A stretch of DNA of 64,000 bases from Caldicellulosiruptor morganii (GTDB lineage: Bacteria; Bacillota; Thermoanaerobacteria; Caldicellulosiruptorales; Caldicellulosiruptoraceae): NCBI RefSeq assembly GCF_026810225.1, contig NZ_CP113865.1, positions 1,942,001 to 2,006,000 on the forward strand. The letters are read 5' to 3'. The first letter of the stretch is position 1, and each line of letters opens with the position of its first letter. This document shows, in pieces, positions 25,550-34,363 of the stretch. The notes below the pieces were generated by a model. The model did no database searches. It had not been told where the DNA came from and saw nothing but the letters and a program-made list of their open reading frames with translations. Made by a program: the position numbers and the translations under genes.

Positions 25550-26931
25550 CAAGCATACATTAAATGTTATACATACCTATTATAGGTAAGCTACTGCAAA
25601 AAACCAATACTACACCCGCCCACTCATATAGTGGGTTTTTAAATATTCAGCTTTTTCAACTTATCTACTAAAGCTTTACAAAATCCTCTTCCTGAATCTC
25701 TCAAAATTCCTGCATCCAAATCCATTCCTCTTAAGTAACCTTTTATCTTGTTGTTAAAACCCTCTGTCGTACTATTCGTATACGGAACATCAAATGCATT
25801 TTACTATCTCAGAAAACCAGCTTCTAAAAACCTTTACACATCTCATAAATTCAGAAAGTCCACTTCGCTCTGCTCTCTCTATCCACCTTTTTAACACAAG
25901 TCTTGCTTCTTCAGAATTACTGCTCTTTAACACTTTCTTAAATTCTTCTTTGAGTTGATGGGCTTTCCTCAAATCTTGACTATACCAAAACATTACTTCT
26001 AATTCTTCTCTTTGCTCAGGCTCAAGTTCTTCATAATTCTTCAATAACAACTTCCTACTCCTCTTAAAATATCTCCTCAAATTACTTCCTAATTCCTTTT
26101 GTACCCTTTTCCTCACATTTTCTAAAGCCCAATAAACGTATCGGGTAAAATGAAATTTGTCTATCACTATTTTAGCGTTTTTAAAATATGTTTTTGCTAC
26201 CTCTACAAATGGTCTCCACATATCACAGATAAAATATTTTACTTTATCTCTACCTTTCAGCCTCTTAAAATACTCAATTAAAATATTTTGCTTTCTATCT
26301 TTCAAAATCTCGATTATTTGCCCTTTTACAGGATCTACAATTATACATTGATATTTTGCTCCACCTGCATTGCCTTTAAACTCGTCTACACATATTGCTT
26401 CAGAAGAAAACTCATCTACAGTTTGACCTGGATTTACTTTATCAAACAATCTCATAACTGTTGTCACTGAAACATTTGTGTGTTTTGCTATCTCTTTCAT
26501 ACTTGTTAAACTTCCAAGTTGACTTATAATATATGCTGCAAGTCTATTTGTCATCCTTTGAGATTTGCCTAAAAAACTTATGTGTTCAAAAAACTTCTTC
26601 CCACATGCTTTGCAGACATATCTTCTCTTTCTTATAATCAAATATGTTTTCTTGCCCATTATAGGTACGTCTTTTACCTTCTGTGTGTGATAATCATGTA
26701 CCTTACTTGTAATATTACCACATTTAGGACATTTGTGAGGCTTTTGTACCTGACTTATGTGAAGTTCTATTTCATTTTCATTCTCATTCATTTGGTGAAG
26801 AATAATATCTTTCGATTTTAAAAGTTCAGTGATATAATTAGATTTAAGCACTTATTCTGGATGCCTCCTTTCTTTTTGAGTGTTTTTTTTTTGTCATAAA
26901 ACAGTTTCTATTATAGCAGGCATTCAGAATA
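25521..26931 (-). mobile_element. ISL3-family insertion sequence, degenerate
   Basis: The element carries an ISL3-type transposase (frameshifted) and is bounded by 13-bp inverted repeats, TATTCTGAATGCC at 25521-25533 and its complement at 26919-26931. No target duplication is evident, so the boundaries are provisional. Inside, at 25574-25588, is a perfect palindrome TACCTATTATAGGTA. At 25619-25640 a hairpin followed by T5 would stop plus-strand transcripts entering from znuB. Confidence 0.65.
25676..26851 (-). pseudogene. ISL3-family transposase, two frameshifts near the C-terminus
   Basis: This is a DDE transposase. It has an N-terminal four-cysteine zinc finger (CPKCGN...CKACGKKF), an HTH (SMKEIAKHTNVSVTTVMRLFD) and the catalytic core with VDEFKG and CDMWRPF. 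Translation stops prematurely at 25790 after EIVKCI. The expected ending continues in another frame (NAFDVPYTNSTTEGFNNKIK) and then in a third (LKRNGFGCRNFERFRKRIL, stop at 25676). Removing one A near 25795 and adjusting near 25735 would restore it, so the copy is probably dead. The GTG start lies inside an inverted repeat, with AAAGGAGG upstream. Confidence 0.85.
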
Positions 26932-26937
26932 AGTGCT
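26847..26937. repeat. 20-bp inverted repeat flanking the transposase start
   Basis: Arms 26847-26866 (AGCACTTATTCTGGATGCCT) and 26918-26937 differ at one position and enclose 51 bp that include a minus-strand -10 TATAAT. One arm covers the GTG start and the spacer after the ribosome site, so read-through RNA would fold and hide the transposase start. Such sequestration is known for other IS families and is an inference here. Confidence 0.6.
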
Positions 26938-26987
26938 ATATTTTCCCCTTTTCCCCCCACCCCAATATTTATTATAGAGCCGAAAAT

Positions 26988-27113
26988 CAAAGATATATTG
27001 AGAGAGGTAAATGTAAAATGAGATACCTCTTATTAAACACCATACTTACGAAATCTTACAGTTTTTTAATTTATGCTATGAATTGGATACTCAAAATTCT
27101 TGACAAGTCTCCA
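26988..27113 (+). pseudogene. 3' fragment of an IS256-type transposase (copy 1 of inverted repeat)
   Basis: This ~125-bp segment matches 40529-40652 in inverted orientation. In the right copy the same sequence is the decayed C-terminal end of an IS256/mutator-type transposase, with the stop close to the presumed IS end (TTCTTGACAA). Here only that end survives, cut off on its left by the ISL3 element. Confidence 0.6.
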
Positions 27114-27597
27114 TAAGTAATTTCTTCAATCTTATGAGTGAAAACCTTATTTACTTCCTTCTCCATCAATACCAATAAAAGTGCTTGTTCACTTCGCTGA
27201 TAACGTTCAAAAAGACCCTTAGTCAATTTACCATTATGACGTTTTACTACTTTTAAAGTCTAAGTTTCTACTTTAGTAATCAAACTCTTGGAATAATAAA
27301 TGTTACAATAATTTTGTTTTTTCTCTGTCCTCCAGATAGGTTTACGCCTTAACTTGTTCAGGAGCAAAGATCGGCTAAAATTTGATTAAATATCGATTCT
27401 TATAACTTAGTTAATTTTCTTGTCTTTTGTGCCTGTTGTAAAAAGGTAATGCAAAATTTTTGAATCTAATAGTTACATTATCGTATTGAGCCATTTCCTA
27501 TTCCCTCAGTTAGATTTTTGGTTTGTTTCTATTTCTATTCTAACCAGAGAGTGGGAAATGGCTCAAACCTTTTTACACAATCATATAGACTTAACTT
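27114..27597 (-). pseudogene. Second IS256-type transposase remnant with one terminal repeat
   Basis: Read on the minus strand, a terminal-repeat-like TGATTGTGTAAAAAGG (near 27573-27595) is followed by a decayed reading frame with many stops. Near 27130-27250 it still reads HNGKLTKGLFERYQRSEQAL and LMEKEVNKVFTHKIEEIT, the N-terminal part of IS256-family transposases (usually LLERYQRSEKAL...). It breaks off exactly where the 125-bp repeat starts. Short inverted repeats GAGCCATTTCC/GGAAATGGCTC lie at about 27490 and 27555. No intact gene occupies 26932-27597. Confidence 0.65.
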
Positions 27598-28539
27598 TTA
27601 TCCCTTTATTAATTGTGCTTTTAAAATAGATTTTAAATAAAATAGTGCATCTTCTAAATATTGTAAATATCGTGGTCTCAGTTCAAGCATAAGTACACCG
27701 TTATAATTATTAACAACAGGTAATATTTGGTCAAATGGTATTAATCCCCAACCAAGTGGCATATGACAGTCCCCTTTACCAACTGCAAGTAGTTCTGTCT
27801 GATCTTTTTCATAAGAAGCACTTAATCTGCCAAAATTGTCATGTAAATGTATATGCTTAATTAAAAGAGAAATGTTTCTGATGCTTTCTATTAAATTAAA
27901 ATTGTATCTTTTCGAAGCTAGATAGGCATGACCCAAATCAAGTGTAACTCTAATATTTTTGTGATTAATAGCTCTTACTTGTTCTGCTAATAGGTTCAAC
28001 TTCTCTCCGTAACAATAAAAATCACTATCAAGATATGGTCTTGCATTTTCAAGGCATATTACAACCCCATACTTTTCAGCGTAGTGTGCCATTTCAATAA
28101 GTAACTCTCTTTCTCTTTTCATCATAATCTTTTGTTTGTCAGTTGAAATATAACTATTTCCTAAATTTATTAAAAATTTTTCTTCTGGTATAAATCTGCC
28201 ACAATGATATACTAATATTTCAGATTCTATTGCATTTGCAAATTCAATGCATGATTTAAACAATGTTATGTGTAAACTTTCTTCTTCAAAATTCATCAAG
28301 TTAAGATAAGTTGGAGCATGAACAGTGTATTTGAAAGGAAATTGTTTAATTAATTTTAAAACGTTTTTTAAATTATTTAATTGAAGTTTTCCATTAAAAA
28401 TAATATCTAATCCATGAATTGGTAATTCAATATATTCTAATCCAATTCGTTCAAAATAACTCAAATCGTTTTTCAAAATTTCATGATTCCCATCAATTCT
28501 TTTAGCACTTACATTTATTCCAATGCCTTTAATGTTCAT
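27598..28539 (-). CDS. TIM-barrel (xylose isomerase-like) protein at the end of the phn operon
   Basis: This is a 313-residue protein of the AP-endonuclease-2/xylose-isomerase-like TIM-barrel superfamily. Barrel strands and metal-type motifs are visible: YTVHAPTYLNLMNF, ILVYHCGRF, VVICLENARPYLDS, RVTLDLGHAYLA, IKHIHLHDNFGR, GWGLIPFDQILP and GVLMLELRP. The spread His/Glu/Asp ligands suggest an isomerase, epimerase or phosphodiesterase-like hydrolase. AAAGGAGA is spaced for the ATG at 28539, which overlaps the end of phnM by 11 nt, so it is part of the phn operon. The function is unknown. It may supply a late ribose-phosphate step, since phnP and phnN are not seen. Confidence 0.8.
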   Translation of the reverse strand: MNIKGIGINVSAKRIDGNHEILKNDLSYFERIGLEYIELPIHGLDIIFNGKLQLNNLKNVLKLIKQFPFKYTVHAPTYLNLMNFEEESLHITLFKSCIEFANAIESEILVYHCGRFIPEEKFLINLGNSYISTDKQKIMMKRERELLIEMAHYAEKYGVVICLENARPYLDSDFYCYGEKLNLLAEQVRAINHKNIRVTLDLGHAYLASKRYNFNLIESIRNISLLIKHIHLHDNFGRLSASYEKDQTELLAVGKGDCHMPLGWGLIPFDQILPVVNNYNGVLMLELRPRYLQYLEDALFYLKSILKAQLIKG

Positions 28540-29716
28540 CTTGTTTGATCTCCTTTCTATATTGGATTGAATATACAAGACACCCATCAACAAATGTTTT
28601 AACTATAAGTGGAATGTTTTTAAAACAATCTACTATTACAAGATCCGCTTTCTTGCCTATCTCTATAGAACCAAAATATCTATCTATCCCTACTGCCTTT
28701 GCAGGATTAAGAGATACCATGTTAACAGCATCTGTTAGAGAAATACCTTCTTTTACCAGTTTAAATATTGCATGTAGTATAGCGTTTGGGTAATAATCTG
28801 AACAAATTATTTGTACATAATTTTTCTTAATTGCTTCAATTGCTGATAAGTTATTGGTTAAGGAACCTCCTCTCAAAATATTAGGAGCACCTACACACAC
28901 ATTCATGCCCTCTTCATATGCCGTTTTTGCTGTCTCAATATTTACTGGAAATTCGCATATTTTTACTCCTAATTTTTTCATTTCTTTGACTTTCTGCGGT
29001 GAATCGTCATCATGGGATACTAATATAATATTATTTTCCAAAGCTTGGTTTGCTAAATAAGATAAATCATTGTAGATATCTGACCAAGATGTCCTTTTCT
29101 TAGTTATAATTCCCTTTACCTTCTCGCTGGAAAAACCAAATTTAAAAGCCATGTATCTTTCATATTCTTCTATGTATTTGAACTGACCTTGCCCTGGAGT
29201 GTGGTCCATAAATGATAAGATATCTACCATTTTTTTTGTTACGAATTGCATTATTGTATCAATTGCCTTAGTGTTAGTTACTTCAAATCTAAGATGAATC
29301 CTATTTCTAATCAAAGAAAATTCTTGTGACTGAGTATATATTTTTTCAATTATATTTTTTGCTACTTCCGATTTTCTTAAATCTACTTCCCTGTCTGAGA
29401 AAGATATTGAATGAAAAATAGTGGTTATCCCATTACCCGCAATTTTCTTTTCTAACTCTCTAAACGCCAAATCAATTGAGAAATTTGCCTTTGGTCTTGG
29501 TTCTATCTCTGCTTCTATGGCATCACTATGAAGATCAATAAATCCTGGTAAAACAAAATTTTCGTTAACATTTAAGATGTTATTACCACTAGTATTATTT
29601 ACTATTTTTTTACTTATATCATAAATCCAGCCATTCTTTATAAATATACTACCTTTATTAATAATTCTATCAGGCATGACAATTTTAGCATTAGTTATAA
29701 CAAAGCTATTATTCAT
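28529..29716 (-). CDS. phnM: RPnTP diphosphatase PhnM
   Basis: PhnM hydrolyses alpha-D-ribose 1-methylphosphonate 5-triphosphate to the 5-phosphate, releasing pyrophosphate, before C-P bond cleavage. It is an amidohydrolase-fold enzyme of 395 residues. VLPGFIDLHSDAIEAEIEPRP carries the HxD metal motif, followed by DHTPGQGQF, LVSHDDDSPQKV and IICSDYYPNAILHAIF, all characteristic of PhnM. The ATGA start overlaps the phnL stop, indicating translational coupling. Confidence 0.96.
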   Translation of the reverse strand: MNNSFVITNAKIVMPDRIINKGSIFIKNGWIYDISKKIVNNTSGNNILNVNENFVLPGFIDLHSDAIEAEIEPRPKANFSIDLAFRELEKKIAGNGITTIFHSISFSDREVDLRKSEVAKNIIEKIYTQSQEFSLIRNRIHLRFEVTNTKAIDTIMQFVTKKMVDILSFMDHTPGQGQFKYIEEYERYMAFKFGFSSEKVKGIITKKRTSWSDIYNDLSYLANQALENNIILVSHDDDSPQKVKEMKKLGVKICEFPVNIETAKTAYEEGMNVCVGAPNILRGGSLTNNLSAIEAIKKNYVQIICSDYYPNAILHAIFKLVKEGISLTDAVNMVSLNPAKAVGIDRYFGSIEIGKKADLVIVDCFKNIPLIVKTFVDGCLVYSIQYRKEIKQDEH

Positions 29717-30432
29717 ATGTTCAACACCTCAGCTCCTTCACATATATGTTCTGGTATCTTATAAACTTTATCAACAAGTCTTTTCATAGAATCAGTATCA
29801 TGGAAGACACCAACAATACTTGTTCCCTCATCTTTCAGTTCCAAAAGCAAATCAATAACTTTATTCTTACTGTATCTATCTAATGACGCAGTCGGTTCAT
29901 CAATTAATAAAAGTCGCGGTTTTACAATAATTGCCTTTATAATATTAAGACGTTGTTGTTGACCACCACTGAAAGTAGCAGGATAAGCATCCCATAAATC
30001 TTTTGGTATATCAAGTCTTTCAAGATATTGACTCGCAATATAATATGCTTCTTCTTTCTTTTTCCCTCTTTTCAGAAGCTCGCTACTTACTATTTCAATA
30101 GCTGATACTCGTGGAATTACTTTGAAAAATTGTGATACATAACTAATCTCTTTATTACGGAGTACCAGAATTTTATCTTCAGATGCAGAAGCCAAATCAA
30201 TGGGTCCAAATATCTTAGAATTAAATATTACACTACCAGATGTCGGTATATAGGTTCTATAAATGCATTTTAACAGGGACGACTTTCCAGAACCGCTTTT
30301 GCCAATGATTCCAATAGCTTCTTTCTCCTTTAAAGAAAATGAGATATTTTCAAAGCCTTTTATTTTTTTCTTTTGCAGCATATGAAGAACAAAATGTTTG
30401 CTTAAATTTTTCACTTCTAATATTGATTCCAT
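29713..30432 (-). CDS. phnL: C-P lyase subunit PhnL (ABC-type ATPase)
   Basis: PhnL is an ABC-like nucleotide-binding protein. With PhnI, PhnG and PhnH it is needed for attaching the phosphonate to ATP ribose. It shows Walker A GKSGSGKSSLL, signature FSGGQQQRLNIIKAI and Walker B RLLLIDEPTASLD, plus the PhnL-like FFKVIPRVSAIEIVSS. A start 12 codons upstream is open, but AAGGAGG spaced 10 nt from the ATG at 30432 decides the start (239 residues). There is no partner permease next to it, as expected for PhnL. Confidence 0.94.
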   Translation of the reverse strand: MESILEVKNLSKHFVLHMLQKKKIKGFENISFSLKEKEAIGIIGKSGSGKSSLLKCIYRTYIPTSGSVIFNSKIFGPIDLASASEDKILVLRNKEISYVSQFFKVIPRVSAIEIVSSELLKRGKKKEEAYYIASQYLERLDIPKDLWDAYPATFSGGQQQRLNIIKAIIVKPRLLLIDEPTASLDRYSKNKVIDLLLELKDEGTSIVGVFHDTDSMKRLVDKVYKIPEHICEGAEVLNI

Positions 30433-30505
30433 CTTGGTTTGACCTCCTTCTAATCTTCTAACAGGCATAAAATCAATTACATGTTTAAATGAGTTCAGGA
30501 AAAGC

Positions 30506-31363
30506 TTATAATATTGAACTTATCAATAATTGAGTATAAGGATGCTGAGGATCTTCAAGAATCTGATCTGTTAGCCCCATTTCTACAATCTTGCCATTTT
30601 TCATTACGATTGTCCTATCTGCCAACATGCGAATAACACTCATATCGTGTGAAACTATTAACATTGAAATTTTGAGCTCTTGTTGTATGGATTTAATTAA
30701 ATCTAAAACTTTTGCCTGAACAGAAACATCTAAACCAGATGTTATTTCATCTAAAAACAAGATCGGGGGATTATTTGAAAGTGCCTTTGCAATTTGGACT
30801 CTTTGTTGCATGCCTCCACTAAAATTTTTGGGAAAGTCATCTATTCTCAGTAATGGAATTTCTGTTTTATTAAGAAGTTCACTGGCTCTTTTTCTTATCT
30901 TAGATATGCTTATGTAACCACTATTAATTAATTTTTCAGCAATATTTCCTCCGCATGAAATATACATATCTAGTCCTAAATGAGGATATTGGTAAACCAT
31001 ACCAAGCAGGTTGTTTTTAATATATCTTTTTTCTTGAGAATCGAGTTGAAAGATATTTACCTTTCCTTCTTTATAGTAATTTAGATAGTACTCACCATCA
31101 GTAGGTTGCTGCTCTAAATATAGACACTTTAAAAGTGTACTTTTACCTGACCCACTTTCGCCAACTATCCCTAAAATTTCACTTTTGAACAGTTTAAACG
31201 AAATATTTGAACATGCAACTATTGATTTGCAATAAGGACATATATTTGTATTGTAATCAGGACCAGTACCTTCTACACATGAAGGACAACCTTTTCCGAA
31301 TATTTTTGTCAATCCTTTGACTTCAATAACTGTTTCTATAAAATTATTCATATTCATCACCAC
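30506..31363 (-). CDS. phnK: C-P lyase subunit PhnK (ABC-type ATPase) with Cys-rich insert
   Basis: PhnK is the ABC-type ATPase that docks on the PhnGHIJ core. Walker A GESGSGKSTLL, signature NFSGGMQQRVQIAKALS, Walker B PILFLDEITSGLD and the C-terminal extension of oligopeptide-type ATPases are present. Unlike enterobacterial PhnK, residues about 23-50 insert CPSC...CPYC plus a further Cys between the first strands and Walker A, which looks like a zinc-ribbon loop. The first ATG overlaps the phnJ end by 20 nt, and MNNFIET four codons later is an alternative start. Length 285. Confidence 0.94.
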   Translation of the reverse strand: MVMNMNNFIETVIEVKGLTKIFGKGCPSCVEGTGPDYNTNICPYCKSIVACSNISFKLFKSEILGIVGESGSGKSTLLKCLYLEQQPTDGEYYLNYYKEGKVNIFQLDSQEKRYIKNNLLGMVYQYPHLGLDMYISCGGNIAEKLINSGYISISKIRKRASELLNKTEIPLLRIDDFPKNFSGGMQQRVQIAKALSNNPPILFLDEITSGLDVSVQAKVLDLIKSIQQELKISMLIVSHDMSVIRMLADRTIVMKNGKIVEMGLTDQILEDPQHPYTQLLISSIL

Positions 31364-32228
31364 TTAATTTATGTTTTAATCGCATAGTACAATAAGAAGT
31401 ATCAGAACATACCCAAGTTTTCTCACCAGTTTCTCTATTATAATACTCTACAAGGAAACTATTACTACTCCCACAACGACTACATTTTTTGCCATTAAAA
31501 TTTTCAACATGAAATTTATAATCTTCAAATTCAAGTGGTTTCACTTTTGTATAAGGTGGAACTGCATATATTCTCTTTTCTCGACCTGCACCAAACAAAA
31601 ATAATGCTTTAGCCATATTTAGCTTGGGTATATCCCATCTTGGAATAGGTGAAGGATCCATAATATATCGATTATTTACTAATACAGGATATCTGTAACC
31701 AATTGTTATATCTCCCCACTTAATAATATCTTCATAAAGGTAAACCCACATTTTGCCGTAATCCATTTCCGCATGCATTCTCCGAGTTTCAATTTCACTA
31801 GGTTCTATAATTCTTAAAGGTTCAGGAATTGGTACTTGAAAAACTAGAATTTGATTTTCATTAAGCTCAATTTCAGGTATTCTGTGTCGTGTCTGAATTA
31901 TTGTTGCCTGGTAAGTATCAGTAGTTACCTTTACTCCTGTTGTTTTTACAATTAATCTCTTTAAATTAACAGCATTTACACTCTCATCACAACCTTGATC
32001 AATAATCTTTACAATATCGTCACGTCCGACCAGAGAAAATGTTATTTGAAGTCCACCTGTTCCCCAGCCTTTTGCAATTGGAAGTTCCTGAGAGGCAAAA
32101 GGAACTTGATATCCGGGAATAGCAACTGCTTTTAATATTTTTCTTCTAATTTCTTTTTTAATTTCTTCATTTAAAAATCCAAAATTATACCTTGATGTAT
32201 TTAAATAAACATTAACTTTGTTCTCCAT
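31344..32228 (-). CDS. phnJ: Carbon-phosphorus lyase PhnJ (radical SAM)
   Basis: PhnJ cleaves the C-P bond of ribose 1-methylphosphonate 5-phosphate by radical SAM chemistry. The C-terminal cysteines are C249-x2-C252-x21-C274-x5-C280, the same spacing as the Escherichia coli cluster ligands and thiyl-radical cysteine. IAKGWGTGGLQITFSLVG and MHAEMDYGKMWVYLYEDI are conserved PhnJ segments. Length 294. It overlaps phnI and phnK, as in other C-P lyase operons. The exact conservation of the cysteine spacing argues the enzyme is functional. Confidence 0.98.
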   Translation of the reverse strand: MENKVNVYLNTSRYNFGFLNEEIKKEIRRKILKAVAIPGYQVPFASQELPIAKGWGTGGLQITFSLVGRDDIVKIIDQGCDESVNAVNLKRLIVKTTGVKVTTDTYQATIIQTRHRIPEIELNENQILVFQVPIPEPLRIIEPSEIETRRMHAEMDYGKMWVYLYEDIIKWGDITIGYRYPVLVNNRYIMDPSPIPRWDIPKLNMAKALFLFGAGREKRIYAVPPYTKVKPLEFEDYKFHVENFNGKKCSRCGSSNSFLVEYYNRETGEKTWVCSDTSYCTMRLKHKLSGDEYE

Positions 32229-33321
32229 TTTTGAACCCTCCTTCTTGTTGTAAAGCTCTTAGTCTATCAAGCTCTGCCTGGAAAGTTACATAGTGTGGAA
32301 GTTTATAGTGAAGAGCAAATCCTGATAATTCAATTCCATCTATGTGATATAAAACAAATTCCTGGTTTTCGGCAGGATTTTTGGGATTCTCTGACATCAT
32401 AGACCTGTCTAAAACTGCCATACATATTGCTTTAAGTTCGTTGTGTCCAAAACAAAGTCCATACCCCAGTGTAAATTTTGGGACACTTTCATCATCTTTT
32501 TTAACACTAGCAATAATTTCTGCCTCGGTCACCATTATCTCTCCTAAATATAAAGTACCCTTCCCCCCAGGATGAGGTATAATCAATGGAACGTAACCTA
32601 CTCTCAGCTCACCAATTGTAGGGTGAATATCCCCAAACCCTCGCATACTACTATATGCTAAAGCCAAAAGTCCCCCTGTTTCGCCTCGTGCCAAAATTTG
32701 TAATCTTCCTGACCTTGGACATGGAAACTTAAGCGCCTCTTTTGTTATGTCAAATATTTGCGAGTCTGATTTTTTAGAACCAATTAAAAGACCTTCTCGT
32801 TTTAGATACTCAACAATCTTAGGAAATGAAGGAATGGCACTGTCTTGAAAATCGTTTTTTATTTTTATTTGATTTAAAAGCTCCTCAATATATTTGCTAG
32901 CTGAACCAGTATCTTCATTCATAAGATCAAACTCCAAAAGTCGTGTTGTATAATCACGAGTCGGACCAAGAATCTGCCCTCCTGGTATATCTCTGAAAGC
33001 TGCAGATATACGTCTAATTATTCTCATTTTAGAAGTATCAATAGGCAATGAATAATATTTTCTTGATAAAGTAGAACGATATGACCTTAGTAAAAATGAA
33101 GCTTCAATAAGATCTCCTTCTGTCTGTTTAATTGCAAGCGCAGCATATTCAGGACAATATAAAGCGCCTTCTCCCATAACTTTGTCAACTGCAAAACGAA
33201 GTTGGTCAACTATTTGTTGTATTTGCAACAGTGGAGAACCACCCTTTAATCGGTAAAAATGAACAAGCTTTTCGGCATTTTCAATTGCTTCAATACCACC
33301 TTTTACAGCCACATATCCCAT
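32212..33321 (-). CDS. phnI: C-P lyase core subunit PhnI
   Basis: PhnI is the nucleosidase-like subunit of the C-P lyase core that, with PhnG/H/L, forms ribose 1-phosphonate 5-triphosphate. The start MGYVAVKGGIEAIENAEKLV is canonical, and ALKFPCPRSGRLQILARGETGG and LGYGLCFGHNELKAICMAVLDR are typical PhnI segments. Length 369 is normal. The start overlaps phnH by 19 nt and the end overlaps phnJ by 17 nt. Confidence 0.97.
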   Translation of the reverse strand: MGYVAVKGGIEAIENAEKLVHFYRLKGGSPLLQIQQIVDQLRFAVDKVMGEGALYCPEYAALAIKQTEGDLIEASFLLRSYRSTLSRKYYSLPIDTSKMRIIRRISAAFRDIPGGQILGPTRDYTTRLLEFDLMNEDTGSASKYIEELLNQIKIKNDFQDSAIPSFPKIVEYLKREGLLIGSKKSDSQIFDITKEALKFPCPRSGRLQILARGETGGLLALAYSSMRGFGDIHPTIGELRVGYVPLIIPHPGGKGTLYLGEIMVTEAEIIASVKKDDESVPKFTLGYGLCFGHNELKAICMAVLDRSMMSENPKNPAENQEFVLYHIDGIELSGFALHYKLPHYVTFQAELDRLRALQQEGGFKNGEQS

Positions 33322-33935
33322 TGACTCTCACCACCCACTATTTTAACTTTAACACTTCTTGGTATTCCTACTAATCGACCTTCTAAGTCCACAATGAAAG
33401 TGTCAACCCCTTTGGGATATTCTTTGTTACAGTTTAACAACCATTCAATATTAAAACTATGTATTCCCTCAATATATATACTTGTAGCAGAAAAAATTCC
33501 CGGACCACTAAGTTCTAGTTTTACACCCCTAAAATTCTCACTTTTATTTGCTAATATTTTTCCAACTAACATAATGACGGTCGCACTTTGTTCAGGAAAA
33601 AAAAGACTTCCTTGTTTTGCTAAATATAAATTTTTATTTTCTTTTCTTCCATCACAGAAAATATAATCGGCTTTGTCTATAGGTGCTGTTGATGAACCCG
33701 TATCTTGCTTAATTTGGTACTCTAAAAAATTGTTTTGAGGAAGAAAGCAAAAGGTAACCTCTATATCCAAAAGAGTTTTTGCTATTAAATAAAGAAAGTT
33801 CTCATCTTTGCGCAATAAATAAATTGAGGGAAGTACATTAATTTTACCAGGTCTAGCCATACTATCAAGCATAATCCTGAATATTTTTTGAGTATCGTGG
33901 ACATCATCAAAACTATATATGGGATGAATACTCAT
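33303..33935 (-). CDS. phnH: C-P lyase core subunit PhnH
   Basis: PhnH is a PLP-transferase-fold subunit without PLP that scaffolds the PhnGHIJ core. The N-terminus SFDDVHDTQKIFRIMLDSMARPGKIN is diagnostic, followed by a Gly/Pro-rich middle (LELSGPGIFSATSIYIEG) and PKGVDTFIVDLEGRLVGIPRSVKVKI. Length 210. It begins 5 nt after phnG. Confidence 0.96.
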   Translation of the reverse strand: MSIHPIYSFDDVHDTQKIFRIMLDSMARPGKINVLPSIYLLRKDENFLYLIAKTLLDIEVTFCFLPQNNFLEYQIKQDTGSSTAPIDKADYIFCDGRKENKNLYLAKQGSLFFPEQSATVIMLVGKILANKSENFRGVKLELSGPGIFSATSIYIEGIHSFNIEWLLNCNKEYPKGVDTFIVDLEGRLVGIPRSVKVKIVGGESQWDMWL

Positions 33936-33940
33936 AAAAA

Positions 33941-34363
33941 TTATCCCTCCATTTCCTCAAATTCGACCATTGATGTTTTCACTAAGCAAAATTCCTCCAG
34001 CTTCTTTTTACTTATTTCTCTATATTGTTGTGCAAATAAAGGGATAATTTTTTCTACAATTGGAAGTTTAGCATTAATTGCAGCATCAATAATAGCTATT
34101 GACAAGGCAAGTTGAGGCTTATCACCAATTATATAACCCCAACCTCTCTGTGAATTTATTTCGACAACGCATTCTGTAATCAGAATATCACCTACATTAA
34201 ATGTTAATTCTTCGACAGATTCCTTTGCTCGCATCATCACAAGAACAACAGCCGGCGGTTTTATTACATTTACTTCATACTTTTTTTGTATATCTTCTGC
34301 TAAATTGTTCCATATGGTTGGATCACCTTCTACTAATATTTGATACTTATAATCCAGAATCAT
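33941..34363 (-). CDS. phnG: C-P lyase core subunit PhnG
   Basis: PhnG is the small subunit of the C-P lyase core. Segments such as PPAVVLVMMRAKESVEELTFNVGDILITECVVEINSQRGWGYIIGD match the family. A longer ORF runs into phnF, but AGGAGG (inside the phnF end) is spaced 9 nt from the ATG at 34363, which overlaps the phnF stop as ATGA. The chosen product is 140 residues. Confidence 0.95.
   Translation of the reverse strand: MILDYKYQILVEGDPTIWNNLAEDIQKKYEVNVIKPPAVVLVMMRAKESVEELTFNVGDILITECVVEINSQRGWGYIIGDKPQLALSIAIIDAAINAKLPIVEKIIPLFAQQYREISKKKLEEFCLVKTSMVEFEEMEG

Noticed and set aside
25521-26931. Direct target duplication flanking the ISL3 element
   Set aside because: The bases outside the two 13-bp inverted repeats do not match each other, so no duplication can be claimed.
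26880-27116. 78-codon ORF after the ISL3 element
   Set aside because: It starts in the IS promoter region and runs through the IS256 fragment in a frame different from the transposase. It is a by-product of decay.
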